From: Leucogyrophana mollusca
Lineage: Eukaryota; Basidiomycota; Agaricomycetes; Boletales
Assembly: GCA_021014945.1 (NCBI GenBank)
Contig: MU266508.1
Coordinates: 1 to 58,363 of the forward strand
Direction of reading: 5' to 3'
DNA length: 58,363 nucleotides
Under the pieces are notes generated by a model. The model saw only the letters and a program-made list of their open reading frames with translations. It did no database searches and was not told where the DNA came from. Of the stretch, positions 11,001-20,071 are shown one piece after another (position 1 is the first letter of the stretch; each line of letters opens with the position of its first letter). A program made the translations under genes and the position numbers.

Positions 11001-11679
11001 CTGAATTAGAAGTTCCGTTGGGAGTGTCGCGTTTCGCGGGAGACAAGTCGGCGTGTGCGACTGTGCACTTGCAAAAAGCCAGCACTGTTGCTGGTGGCAG
11101 CCCAGCGCTGGCCGCTGGGCTCCTCGACGCCGCACCGGGCCATTATTATTATTTGCGCCCCACTCAACTTCTCGGGCCCGTATGATCTGAATTCAGGGGA
11201 GCGTACATACAGGTACGAGTAACTTGTTCTATGTAGCATGTATGTATTCTTACCACACCAAAAACTACAGCTCAGTTCACCTCGTCTTAAGTGACCAAGA
11301 GACGTGAGCAAAGTACGCACATGTCCTCCTGCTGGCAGCTAGGTTGTGCAGGCTTGTCGCCTGTTACTGAGGGTTTTTTGGGAAGCCGGGCGGGTCCGCC
11401 CACTACCCGCAATCAACGATCGACGATCCCCCGCGCCGCCCTCCAGCCACGCGTCCCGAATGCCCCGCGCCGCACGCAGGCTGGGTTTCCCGTGTGTGTG
11501 CGGCTTGTGACCATGAGGGGAGGTGTTGGCGTGTGCGTGTGCGTGTGTTTGGGGGATGTCCGATACAATTTAAATGTAATCCCAAGAAGCCAAAATAAAA
11601 CGGGAGGTAAAAGGGGGCAAGGAAAACAGAAATACAAACACCAAGAAAGCACCACCCACCCAGCAGCGCCCAACCCCCC

Positions 11680-12990
11680 GCTCTCAGAACCCTCAGCGCC
11701 ACGCGAGTACGCAAGGTCGAGCGGGGGTGTGTCGAGCGTCGGCTTCGGCTTCATCCCTGTCCTCGCCCCAGGCCTCGGCTTCACTTCCATCTCCACCTGC
11801 AACTCTACGTTTGACAGCAACAGGCCTGTCATTAATGTCAACGCCAGCCAGCCCACGTCACGCATAGACTCGCGAACACCCCCCCCCCCCCCCGCGCGGG
11901 GGCGGACAGCCATGGCGTGCTTTCGATCGGGGGTGTGTGCCTGGGGAGGGGCTGGGGAGGGGCTGCACTGGGACTGGGGGTCACATTGGGGTTGCATAGG
12001 AAGTTGCATTTACGTCTGGGGCAGTTACGGCTGGGGTCGCGTTTGGGGTGGTGGGTGACGGACCAAAGCTGGAAATGAGGCGGGGGCGTCTGTGTTGGGA
12101 GTGTGCACGTTATTACGATTAGCGGGAGAGGTAAAGGCAGGGGCAGGGGTGAGCACCTCGGTGGGATCGGCCGCACAGACTTGGGTAGGATCGGCGGTCG
12201 CGCAGACCTTGGTATGATCGGTCGCGCAGACCTTGGTAGGATCGGCCGCACAGACGCAGACATGCCGGGCACGCTGTGTCGCACGGGTAGTGTCCCCACG
12301 ACGCGCGCGCACAAGGTCGAGCCCGTGCCCTGTGTAGCCCTCAGAGTATGTATATGAGGAGGTCATACGCGGGCGTCTGTGGGTACGATTGACGAGACGC
12401 GTGGGGTGGCGAGAGACGGGCACGAGAAACAGATGGACGCGATGGCAAGTTAGCGTGAGACGGGTACGGTAGACAGGCTAGTGCTGCGTACCCCGAGTCC
12501 ACGAATCTGCTGGGCGGGCGAGGACAGGTGCGCCACGGCACGCTTTCCGAGCCCGAGACCGTTTCTGCATCCGTGTCGTCGTCTTCGGTGAGTTCAGAGC
12601 CGGCATACGTGTCCTTCCACAAAAGCATCAAGAACGTCGCGATTCCTATATCCTGTGCACCCAAACGCACTCAGCGCGGCGCACAGACGACGCGACACAC
12701 GGAGGCGGTCGTGCTGCACACGCTTCTGGTGGAGGGCGTCGAGGGCGGGGGCGGTGCAGTAGAGGCGCGACGGGGTCGGTGGAGGTGCCGGGAGGGGGCG
12801 ACTTAGGCTTCGATGCGGAGGTTGGACTCGGGTGCAGAGGGAGACTCGGGTGCAGAGGGAGAGGGAGAGGTGGGGGGGATGTAGCGGAGGGCGAAGTGGG
12901 ATATGGGAGGGTGGTATGACAGCGACGCGTTGTCCTCTGTGAGTGGGGTGAGGGCGAGGGAGTGAATCGGGGCCGGGTGTTCAGTGCCAT
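11680..12990 (-). pseudogene. TRM44-like tRNA Um44 methyltransferase pseudogene, left copy
   Basis: Fragments in several minus-strand frames follow the order of a TRM44 methyltransferase: LALTPLTED...YHPPISHFALRYIPP (about 12,970-12,870), RLYCTAPALDALHQKRV (about 12,720), IGIATFLMLLWKDTYAGS (about 12,640-12,590), SVPWRTCPRPPSRFVDSG (about 12,540-12,490) and SEGYTGHGLDL (about 12,350-12,310). These are followed by an expanded octapeptide repeat and low-complexity sequence. TRM44 makes 2'-O-methyluridine at position 44 of tRNA-Ser. The frame is broken many times and part of the LDALH...QKRV segment is deleted, so it cannot be functional. Family assignment rests on the combined motifs and the better preserved right copy. 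Confidence 0.65.
12160..12262. repeat. Short tandem repeat inside the TRM44-like pseudogene (left)
   Basis: About four imperfect units of roughly 24-27 bp built on ttggtaggatcggccgcacagac. On the minus strand they read as an octapeptide of the type ADPTEVCA. Confidence 0.7.
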
Positions 12991-13129
12991 GAACTTGAGA
13001 GCACCACTCGATGTCCACGATCTGTGACAGTACTGCGACGTGTATCACCGGACGACGACGGCTGCTCCCGGCTCTCATAATGACCGACCACCCCACCCGT
13101 ACACGCAAGGCATGCACAAACTCCAAGTC

Positions 13130-13480
13130 CGTAGCTGCCAAATCCAAGAGTTACACAACGATGTCACACCAACACTTCCGAGTCTTTGCTTCTTTACACC
13201 TCAATTCTACGTAATCAACGTCAATGACCAATTCTCGCCGACGTCCCCGGGCTCGCAACCGCTTGCACGAGTCCATCGACCCAGTCTGTCCGAGTGGACC
13301 CGGGGCGCGCGACTACACCACTCTGGCAGGCCATCGTACAAAATACCGCCAACGTCACATCCAAGCCATCGAGCTCAAGGTGAATAAAATAATCCAATCA
13401 TGTAAGTTCAACCCACCGAACAGATCCAGTCGTGGCCGTCAGACTTCAGCACGAAATCTGCAACCCTCCCCTCAGCGTAA
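13130..13480. repeat. Solo copy of the hydrophobin 3'-flank repeat
   Basis: This matches the 3' flanks of hydrophobins A and C, including tacgtaatcaacgtcaa, the gacccagtctgtccg stretch and ctctggcaggccatcgtacaa. No ordinary hydrophobin is attached; the mini eight-cysteine block follows instead. Confidence 0.7.
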
Positions 13481-13870
13481 ACGCAAATCGAATGGCAAGG
13501 ATACGTAGTAATAGTATGCACATAGCCCCATCCTGCCTCGCTGCACCTACGCATCGAGCCCGTCCTTCTCCTCGCCTGCCTCGGCCTCTTCTCTGACAGC
13601 AACCCCTCGCACAGTGTGTGCATCAGTAAACCCCAGCATGTTTCACAACATCCCATAGCACCACAGCAGTCATATTACTCCACAGAAACACACAGATACG
13701 CCAGTGCCCAGTGCCCATAGCATTCATAGTACCCCAAGGCGACTGGGCTAATAATCGAAAGTACACCGCACACCGAGCCCAGCTGACTTACGAGAGCACA
13801 AACGCATGCAACAATCAAATCAAATTGAGACCAAGGGGCCATGTAACTTAATACACCCAAGGAGAATAAT

Positions 13871-14272
13871 CTACTGTCCACCCTGCGTTGGCTGGGAGCA
13901 GACAGACGCGGTGTGGCCCTGCGCGACAAGCCCCACATCAGCGACCTCAATATCATACCCAGCCACCACCCCAGTGATAATGATATGAAAGCACGTACAC
14001 TGAAGCCTAGGCAGCACATCTGGTATTGCTTCGGCGCGCACTTGCTCGCGGCGGTGCAGTCTGTAGCGCTGTATCCCCTAGGGGTCTGTACGTTGAACGC
14101 GGAGAGGCAGAGTCACAGAGGTGGTCAGCACAAAGGCGAATGGGATCAACGTGAAATATCAGCTGACCAAAACGGGCTTGTCGTTGCAGCAGACCCCGGT
14201 CTGAACATCGGTGCACCCGGCGGAGACGGCGACGGCGAACGCCACGAGAGCGAAGATACGAGCGGCGAACAT
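13871..14272 (-). CDS. Mini hydrophobin-like eight-cysteine secreted protein, copy 2
   Basis: Exons 14272-14168, 14085-13999 and 13918-13871 (introns 82 and 80 bp) encode 79 residues, the same length and exon phases as the 5.7 kb paralogue. The signal peptide is nearly identical. The cysteine spacing is exactly conserved (C-X7-CC-X15-C-X5-C-X7-CC-X10-C) while residues between the cysteines differ (for example GCTDVQ for GCGEGQ and MCCLGFS for MCCQSLS). This pattern suggests selection on the fold and argues that both genes are functional. It may be a miniature hydrophobin or another secreted eight-cysteine protein; no transcript evidence is available here. Confidence 0.75.
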
Positions 14273-14387
14273 GGTTTTAGAGTGGACTGGGACTGGGACT
14301 GGGTGGATTAGCAGAGGTTGAACGTTGGCTGGTGGGCTGGAGAACTGAGAACTGGGGGACAAGGCGAGATCCAGAAGGCAGAGGGCC

Positions 14388-14393
14388 TTTATA
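14388..14393 (-). promoter_or_regulatory. TATA box of mini eight-cysteine gene 2
   Basis: TATAAA on the minus strand, about 116 bp upstream of the ATG, in the duplicated promoter. Confidence 0.6.
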
Positions 14394-14611
14394 CCTTTCG
14401 AAGGCTCTGGCTGCTATTTGATTCAGGGTTTTCCCGGCTCGCTTTAGCTACCGATGCCGAAGCGAGCATGGTGGCCGGTGATCCCTTGACGGAATATATT
14501 GTTCTCCGTTTTCTAAAAGCTGCTAAAAGCCATTCAAGTTTCAAAAGCTGTTGCAGATCGGCGGTTCTGGGCTCACAAGCACTGTGGACGCGCGCACCTT
14601 CACGCCGCACG

Positions 14612-14730
14612 GTGTGTCCAAGCCCCGTCACGAGTTGTCCAAGCCCCGTCACGGTGTGTCCAAGCCCCGTCACGGTGTGTCCGAGCCCCGTCACGAGTTG
14701 TCCAAGCCCCGTCACGGTGTGTCCAAGCCC
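14612..14730. repeat. 21-bp promoter minisatellite
   Basis: Between five and six copies of a 21-bp unit (gtgtgtccaagccccgtcac plus g), alternating with an agttgtcc variant. It lies about 340-460 bp upstream of mini gene 2. The promoter of copy 1 has only one such unit, near 6429-6450. Confidence 0.85.
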
Positions 14731-14889
14731 TCGTGTCCCACCTGCACCAATACCAACTGAAACGAAATCCACCCCGAGGCCCGGGGGCTGTCGCCAGACG
14801 AACGTCGAAGAGAACTCATGCACGTCCGGTGGCCAATTAAATAATATTCACCGTGCTGAGCCGAGCACGGTATTGCGGTGGGGTAAATG

Positions 14890-16110
14890 ACGGGTTACGT
14901 TACTCTACATGGGGCAGTTACGGTTGGGGCCGCATTTGGGGTAGCGGGGGTAGTGGGGACGGACCGGAGCTGGAAACGAGGCGGGGGCGGGGCGTGTCTA
15001 CGTACTCGGGGCTGGGAGCGTGCGCGTTCACGACCAACAGCAGAGGTAGAGGCAGGGGCGAGCACCTCGGAAGGTGTGGTCGCACAGACTTCGGTAGGGC
15101 CGGTCGCACAGACTTCGGTAGGGCCGGTCGCACAGACCTCGGTAGGATCGACTGCACAAAGCTGGTTAGGATCAGTTGCACAAACCCAGGTCGGATCGAC
15201 CGCAGACATACATTAGACACGCAGGGCACGCCGCGTCGCAGGTGGGCAGCGTCACCACGACGTGCGCGCACAGAGGTCATGCCCGTCCCCTGTGTAGCCC
15301 TCGGCGGTGAGTGAGTATGTGTGAGGAGACCATTGCCGCAGCTCGCAGCTGTACGCGGGTGGCTGTGGGTGCGATTGACAAGACGCGTGGGATTGGCGAG
15401 AGACGGGGGCGAGAGACAGACGGTGCAGTGGCAACTGGCAAGTTAGCGCGAGATGGGTACGGTAGACAGGTTAGTGCTGCGTACCCCAAAATCCACGAAT
15501 CTACTGGGCGGGCGAGGCCAGGTGCGCCACGGCACGCTTTCCGAGCCCGAGACCGTTGCTGCACCCGCGTCGTCGTCTCCGGTGGACGTAGAGCCGGCAT
15601 ACGTATCCCTCCACAAAAGCATCAAGAACGCCACGGTTCCTATATCCGGCATACCCAAACACACTCAGCACCGCGCCACTCGTCCGCCAAAACGACGCGA
15701 CGCACCTCAAGGACACGCTTCAGCGGGCCGTCAGACGTCCATGAGGTGCCGGTACTGCACGTGCATGGGGAGGTACGCGTTCTGGTAGGTCTCGCGCCGC
15801 ACGCGCTTCTGGTGGTGGGTGAAGGAGCCCCAGGCGTAGCGGTGGAGGGTGTCGAGGGCGGGGGAAGTGCAGAAGAGGCGTGAGGGGGTCGGTGCCGGTG
15901 CCGGGGAGGGACGACTTTGATGCGGAGGGTGGACTCAGAGGGAGGGAGGGAGGGAGTGGGGGGATGGGGCGGAAGGCAAGGTGGGTGATAGTATGCGCCG
16001 TCCTCCGTGAGTGGAGTGAGCACGAGCGCACACGGGACACCTGCGTATTCGCCGTCGTCGCACGCGTACAGGGTACAGTGCTGTTCGAGGGCTGCGTCGC
16101 GGGGAGGTTG
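14890..16110 (-). pseudogene. TRM44-like tRNA Um44 methyltransferase pseudogene, right copy
   Basis: The better preserved TRM44-like relic, minus strand. In order: ALEQHCTLYACDDGEYAGVP (about 16,090), LTPLTEDG and YHPP, then LDTLHRYAWGSFTHHQKRV and RRETYQNAYLPMHVQYRHLMD (about 15,870-15,740), GTVAFLMLLWRDTYAGS (about 15,640), SVPWRTWPRPPSRFVDFG (about 15,540-15,490), an intron, then CGNGLLTH (near 15,345) and AEGYTGDGHDL (about 15,310). FVDFG-CGNGLL across the intron is the S-adenosylmethionine-binding motif expected in TRM44. A 4-bp duplication after CGNGLLTH, a stop after HLMDV and other frameshifts break it. Confidence 0.7.
15084..15204. repeat. 24-bp coding-type tandem repeat
   Basis: Five 24-bp units of the type cagacttcggtagggccggt plus cgca. 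On the minus strand each encodes an octapeptide like VCATGPTE or VCAVDPTE. The repeat sits where the TRM44-like protein would continue after its AdoMet motif. Confidence 0.8.
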
Positions 16111-16309
16111 CGGTGGGAGTGAGGGGCGGAAGGGCGGTGGATGGGGGTGGGCGGTTCTGGGCGGTGGATTAGCTGGGAGACGGCCGATTCGAGTTTTCAG
16201 ATGAGATGGATTGGATTGGGGGAGGGGATGGGGTACTCACGGGCTCGGGAGGGAGGTTGGCGGAGCAGCTGAGGGGGGGGGAGCCAGGCAGATGAGATTG
16301 CCGGGGTGC

Positions 16310-17010
16310 TGGGGTGTTCGAGTCCGTGCGACCGATCCGACCCAGGTCCGTGCGACCCTCAATCCCGCGAAGTCTGCGGCCGATCCTACCGAGGTGCTCG
16401 CCCCTACCTCTGCCGCTGGTTGTGATACAGCCCCGAGTACACAGACGCGCCCCGCCCCCACCTCGTCTCCAGCTCCGGTCCGTCCCCGCTACCCCAACCG
16501 TAACTCCCCCAAACGCCAATGCGACCCCGTGTGCACCCCACCACCCCTCCCTCCTTGCACACGCGTTGCCGATCGGAAACCACGTCGACGTGCCGATCGG
16601 AAACCACGGCGACGTGCCGATCGGAAACCACGTCGACGAGCCCACCCGCCCCCGCGCGGGGGGTGGGGGTGGGGGTGAGGGTGTTCGCTGAGCCCATGCG
16701 TGATGCGTGGCCGGCTGGCGTTGGCGCTGGCGCTGTGCCGGGACCGCCGCTGTTAAACGTGGAGCTGCAGGTGAGGGTGGAGGTGGAGGTGCAAGTGAAG
16801 ATGAGGACGAAGACGGGGACAGGGACGAAGATACAGGATACAGGGATGAAACCAAAGCCAAAGCCGACGCTCGACACCCCACCGCTCAACCGCGTACTCG
16901 GCGTACCGCGCGCGGCTGGGCGTCGAGTGCGAGGTGCTGTGGATTCCGAGTACGGGGTTGGGCGCGGCTGGGTGGGTGGTGTCTTCTTTGCTGCTTTTGT
17001 TTTTGTTTCT
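16310..17010 (+). pseudogene. TRM44-like pseudogene, C-terminal part, plus strand
   Basis: Inverted relative to the other copies and part of the right arm of the inverted duplication. It contains ATDPTQV and AADPTEVLAP (16,330-16,410), a degenerate glycine/lysine-rich insert, and the tail AYRARLGVECEVLWIPST (about 16,890-16,945). The tail resembles the VECEVLRIPSTRNW end of TRM44 proteins. Frames shift repeatedly, so it cannot encode the enzyme. Confidence 0.6.
16568..16639. repeat. 24-bp tandem repeat, three units
   Basis: Three nearly identical copies of gccgatcggaaaccacgtcg plus acgt inside the plus-strand TRM44-like relic. It is absent from the left arm, so it expanded after the inversion. 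Confidence 0.8.
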
Positions 17011-17632
17011 GTTTTCCTTGCCCCCCTCTCCTGTTGTGGCTTTGGCTTTGGGGGTTTACTTTACATCGTACCCGGACAGCCCCCCGCCCTCTGAATACCC
17101 CACGCACACGCGCACGCCAACCTTTCCCCCCTCCCTCCCGCAACCACAGGCCGCAAACGCGCGGGAAACCCAGCCTGCGTGCGGCGCGGGGCGCTCAGGA
17201 CGCGCGGCCGGAGGGCGGCGCGGGGGATCGTCGATCGTTGATTGCGGGTAGTGCGCGGACCCGCCCGGCTTCCCAAAAAAAAACCCAGCAACAGGCGACA
17301 AGCCCGCACAACCTAGCTGCCAGCAGGAGGACGCATGTGTACTTTGCTCAGGTCTCTTGGTCACTTAAGACGAGGTGAACTGAGCTACAGTTTTTGGTGT
17401 GGTAAGAATACATGCTGCATAGAACAAGTCACTCGTACCTGTATGTACGCTCCCCTGAATTCATATCATACGGGCCCGAGAAGTTGAGTGGGTCGCAAAT
17501 AATGGCCCGGTGCGGTGTCGAGGAGCCCATCACCGAGCGCTGCCACCAGCAACAGTGCTGGCTTTTTGCGGACACACCGACTCGTCTCCCGCGAAACGCT
17601 ACACTCGAGTCCTAACGGAACTTCTAATTCAG

Positions 17633-17650
17633 GGCCGTCATACGACGGCC
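17633..17650. promoter_or_regulatory. Palindromic promoter element, hydrophobin B
   Basis: Same 7-bp-arm palindrome as at 10983-11000, about 100 bp upstream of the hydrophobin B TATA box. Confidence 0.4.
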
Positions 17651-17751
17651 AGACCCAGCCCTCAAAGCCCAGGCGCGCGCAACCGGGTCGCGGCATTTTT
17701 TTTTTCGGAACAACAAGGTGATGGAAGACACGCCAAGGCCGTCCGGAGGAG

Positions 17752-17757
17752 TATAAA
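17752..17757 (+). promoter_or_regulatory. TATA box of hydrophobin B
   Basis: TATAAA about 109 bp before the ATG at 17866. Confidence 0.6.
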
Positions 17758-17865
17758 GCTCGTCGTGTCCTAGCTCTGGTTCCTCCAGTTCGCTCTCGTC
17801 CTCTACTCCACTCCCACTCCCAGTAATCAGGAATCCTTACCCTCAGTCTTCTTCCACCTTTCGAA

Positions 17866-18353
17866 ATGATTGCCTCTCGCATCTTCGCTGTCCTCCCCCT
17901 CGCTGCCCTCGCCCTCGCCGGTGGAGCGACTAACCAGTGCAACACCGGGTCTGCGAGCTGCTGTGATAGCACCCAGTCTGTAGATCTCCCTCCATCTTGC
18001 CTCCTCCCTCTACCCTCCATCTCCCGTCCTCCATCCATACTTATCCACTGTACACGCTGCTGACCACCCACACTTTAGGTGACCTCCGCCCAGCAAAACG
18101 GGCTCCTCGGCTTCCTCGGCGCCGTCGACGTCGGCAGCCTCACGGGCCTCGTCGGGAGCAACTGCTCGCCGCTCTCGGTGGTCGGGACTGGCAGCGGGTG
18201 CCAGGCGAACCAGGAGCCGGTGTGCTGCACTGGCAACCACTTCGTGAGTGGCTTTTCTTTTGGTTGTGGGGGTGCTTGCGTGCTGATGGCTGCTGGGTGT
18301 TGTAGAATGGGCTCGTCAACGTCGGGTGCAGCCCGATCAACTTGAACGCTTGA
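17866..18353 (+). CDS. Class I-type hydrophobin B
   Basis: Exons 17866-17979, 18079-18243 and 18306-18353 (introns 99 and 62 bp) encode 108 residues. Signal peptide MIASRIFAVLPLAALALAGG, then CNTGSASCC, GSNCSPLSVVGTGSGC, QEPVCC and NGLVNVGCSPINLNA: eight cysteines in hydrophobin spacing. It is closest to hydrophobin A and is its mirror image in the inverted duplication. It is the only plus-strand gene of the five cysteine-rich genes here. Likely a secreted surface-coating protein. Confidence 0.95.
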
Positions 18354-18659
18354 GGTGTGGATCGGACGGGCCTTGGTGGGGATGTTGGGTTGACTGGGAT
18401 TGGTCGTTCGCCGTAAAATTAACTTGGTTTGGTGGGACGGATAGAACTCATACTCATACCCTAATTGATTGATTGTCTGCGCTATACTCGAGTGATTGGC
18501 GGCCTTCCTTGGGATGTGGGTGGTTGGGACGGAGGGTACTTCGGACACAGGTGAGATGGCTTCGCAAGGTTTGAGTTTCACATAGCGAAGCATGGGGACG
18601 AGAGGGTTTCTCATTTTGTGCCAACGATCACGACCAGATTCGTAGCTGAGCTCAATTTA

Positions 18660-18830
18660 GTTGGTCCTCGTCGCACGCGTACAGGGTACGGTGCTGCTCG
18701 AGGGCTGCGTCGCGGGGGAGGTTGCGGTGGGAGGGAGTGGAGCGGGAGGGCGTTGGATGGGTTAGCTGGGCAGCTGACGGGGGGAGCGAGGCAGATGAGA
18801 GTGCCGGGGTGCTGGATGTTGGGGACAAGG
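18660..18830 (-). pseudogene. TRM44-like N-terminal fragment
   Basis: The minus-strand reading SHRNLPRDAALEQHRTLYACDED matches RNLPRDAALEQHCTLYACDD in the right TRM44 relic. It is a short isolated fragment between hydrophobins B and C, which shows that the pseudogene has been broken up by the duplications. Confidence 0.55.
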
Positions 18831-18959
18831 CGAGAGAGTGATTTGGAGCCGGGTGCTGGATCACTCGATGTCCACGATCTGTGGCACTGCGACGTGTATC
18901 ACTCCATAACGATGGCTGCTTCGGACTCTTGACTATCAGCCCACCCGTACACGCAAGGT

Positions 18960-19518
18960 ATGCCACATTTCAAGTCCATAGCTGCCAAATCCAAGAGTCA
19001 CAGCAAACATGTCACACCAAAACTTCTTTGATCCTTGCTTTTACGTAATCAACGTCAACGACAATTCTCGTCGACGTCCCCAGGCTCACAACCACTCGCA
19101 CGAGCCCATCGACCCAGTCTGTCCGGGTGGCCGCGGGGCGCGGCGACACCGCTCTGGCAGGCCATCGTACAACACAGCGTCAACGTGTAGTTCGAGTCCA
19201 TCGAGCTCAAGGTAAATAGACCAACTAAATTGACCTCATCGACGAATCTGGTCATGACCATCAGCACAAAATGAGCAACCCCTCCCGTCGCCATGCTTCG
19301 CTATGCGGACTCAACTTGCGAGGCCGTCGACACAATCACCCGCGTCCCAAATACCCTCCATAGCCGCCAATCACTCAAGTATAACGCAGAAAACCAATCA
19401 ATTAGGGTATGAGTATGAGTTCCATCCGTCCCACTAAACCAAGGTAATTTTGCGGCGAACAACCGAACAACCAATCAACCCAACTCCCCACCTAGCCCCA
19501 ATCCTTCCTATCCACCGC
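18960..19518. repeat. Hydrophobin 3'-flank repeat, copy C
   Basis: Direct repeat of the hydrophobin A 3' flank and of 13130-13480, adjoining hydrophobin C. Confidence 0.75.
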
Positions 19519-19965
19519 TCAAGCGTTCACGTTCAGCGGGCTGCACCCGACGTTGATCAACCCGTTCTGCAATACCCAAAACCCGTCAGAACGCGAGTAA
19601 CCTCACGACACGACCAGAGATATACGCACGAAGTGGTTGTCAGTGCAGCACACCGGCTCCTGGTTCGCCTGGCACCCGCTGCCCGTGCCAACGACCGAGA
19701 GCGGCGAGCAGTTGCTCCCGACGAGGCCCGTGAGGCTGCCGATGTCGACGCCGGCGAGGAGGGCGAGGATCCCGCTCTGCTGGGCGGAGGTCACCTAAAG
19801 TGCGGGTGGTCAGCAGCGCGCACGGTGGGTAGCCGTGGACGGAGGACGTACAGACTGGGTGCTATCACAGCAGCTCGCGGACCCGGTGTTGCACTGGTTA
19901 GTAGCGCCGCCGGCGAGGGCGAGGGCAGCAAGGGGGAGGACAGCGAAGATGCGGGAGGCAATCAT
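19519..19965 (-). CDS. Class I-type hydrophobin C
   Basis: Exons 19965-19852, 19794-19630 and 19566-19519 encode 108 residues with the same exon lengths and phases as A and B. The signal peptide equals that of B. The loop between the second and third cysteine groups differs (SGILALLAGVDIGS in place of NGLLGFLGAVDVGS) and the end is NGLINVGCSPLNVNA, so it is the most divergent of the three. Its promoter, apart from the TATA box, does not share the palindrome seen in A and B, so it may be regulated differently. Confidence 0.95.
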
Positions 19966-20065
19966 TTCGAATTAAGACGAGAGAGGGCTGGGGAAGGGGA
20001 TATTACTGGGAGTGGGAGTAGAGGACGAGAACGAACTGGAGAACTCAAACCCCAACACGCCAGAT

Positions 20066-20071
20066 TTTATA
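20066..20071 (-). promoter_or_regulatory. TATA box of hydrophobin C
   Basis: TATAAA on the minus strand about 101 bp upstream of the ATG; a T-rich tract lies further upstream (about 20118-20142). Confidence 0.55.

Larger units (their letters stand above)
10060..12265. repeat. Left arm of a large inverted duplication
   Basis: The arm contains hydrophobin A, its promoter, and the C-terminal half of a TRM44-like pseudogene. Its reverse complement is found at about 16310-18630. Matching landmarks include the paired palindrome in the promoters, the aaaaactacagctcagttcacctcgtcttaag stretch (about 11263-11292, inverted near 17367-17397) and the tcgacgatcccccgcgccgcc stretch. Confidence 0.8.
13505..14910. 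repeat. Segmental duplication, copy 2 (mini eight-cysteine gene with flanks)
   Basis: Direct counterpart of 5338-6620. It is fused on its upstream side, near 14890-14910, to a TRM44-like fragment that the first copy lacks. It carries an added promoter minisatellite at 14612-14730. Confidence 0.8.
16310..18630. repeat. Right arm of the large inverted duplication
   Basis: Reverse complement of about 10060-12265. It carries a TRM44-like C-terminal relic, the hydrophobin B promoter, hydrophobin B and its 3' flank. The arms are separated by about 4 kb holding the solo flank repeat, mini gene 2 and the other TRM44 relic. Confidence 0.8.

Noticed and set aside
15084..15204. Regular short repeats that might look like a CRISPR array
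   Set aside because: Units are directly adjacent with no spacers, have an eight-codon period, and the genome is eukaryotic.
16519..17378. Long plus-strand open frames with glycine, arginine and proline-rich translations (also 11291-12058 and 15311-15883)
   Set aside because: They are GC-rich shadows of TRM44-like relics and duplicated promoters; the homologous copies do not keep the same frame open.
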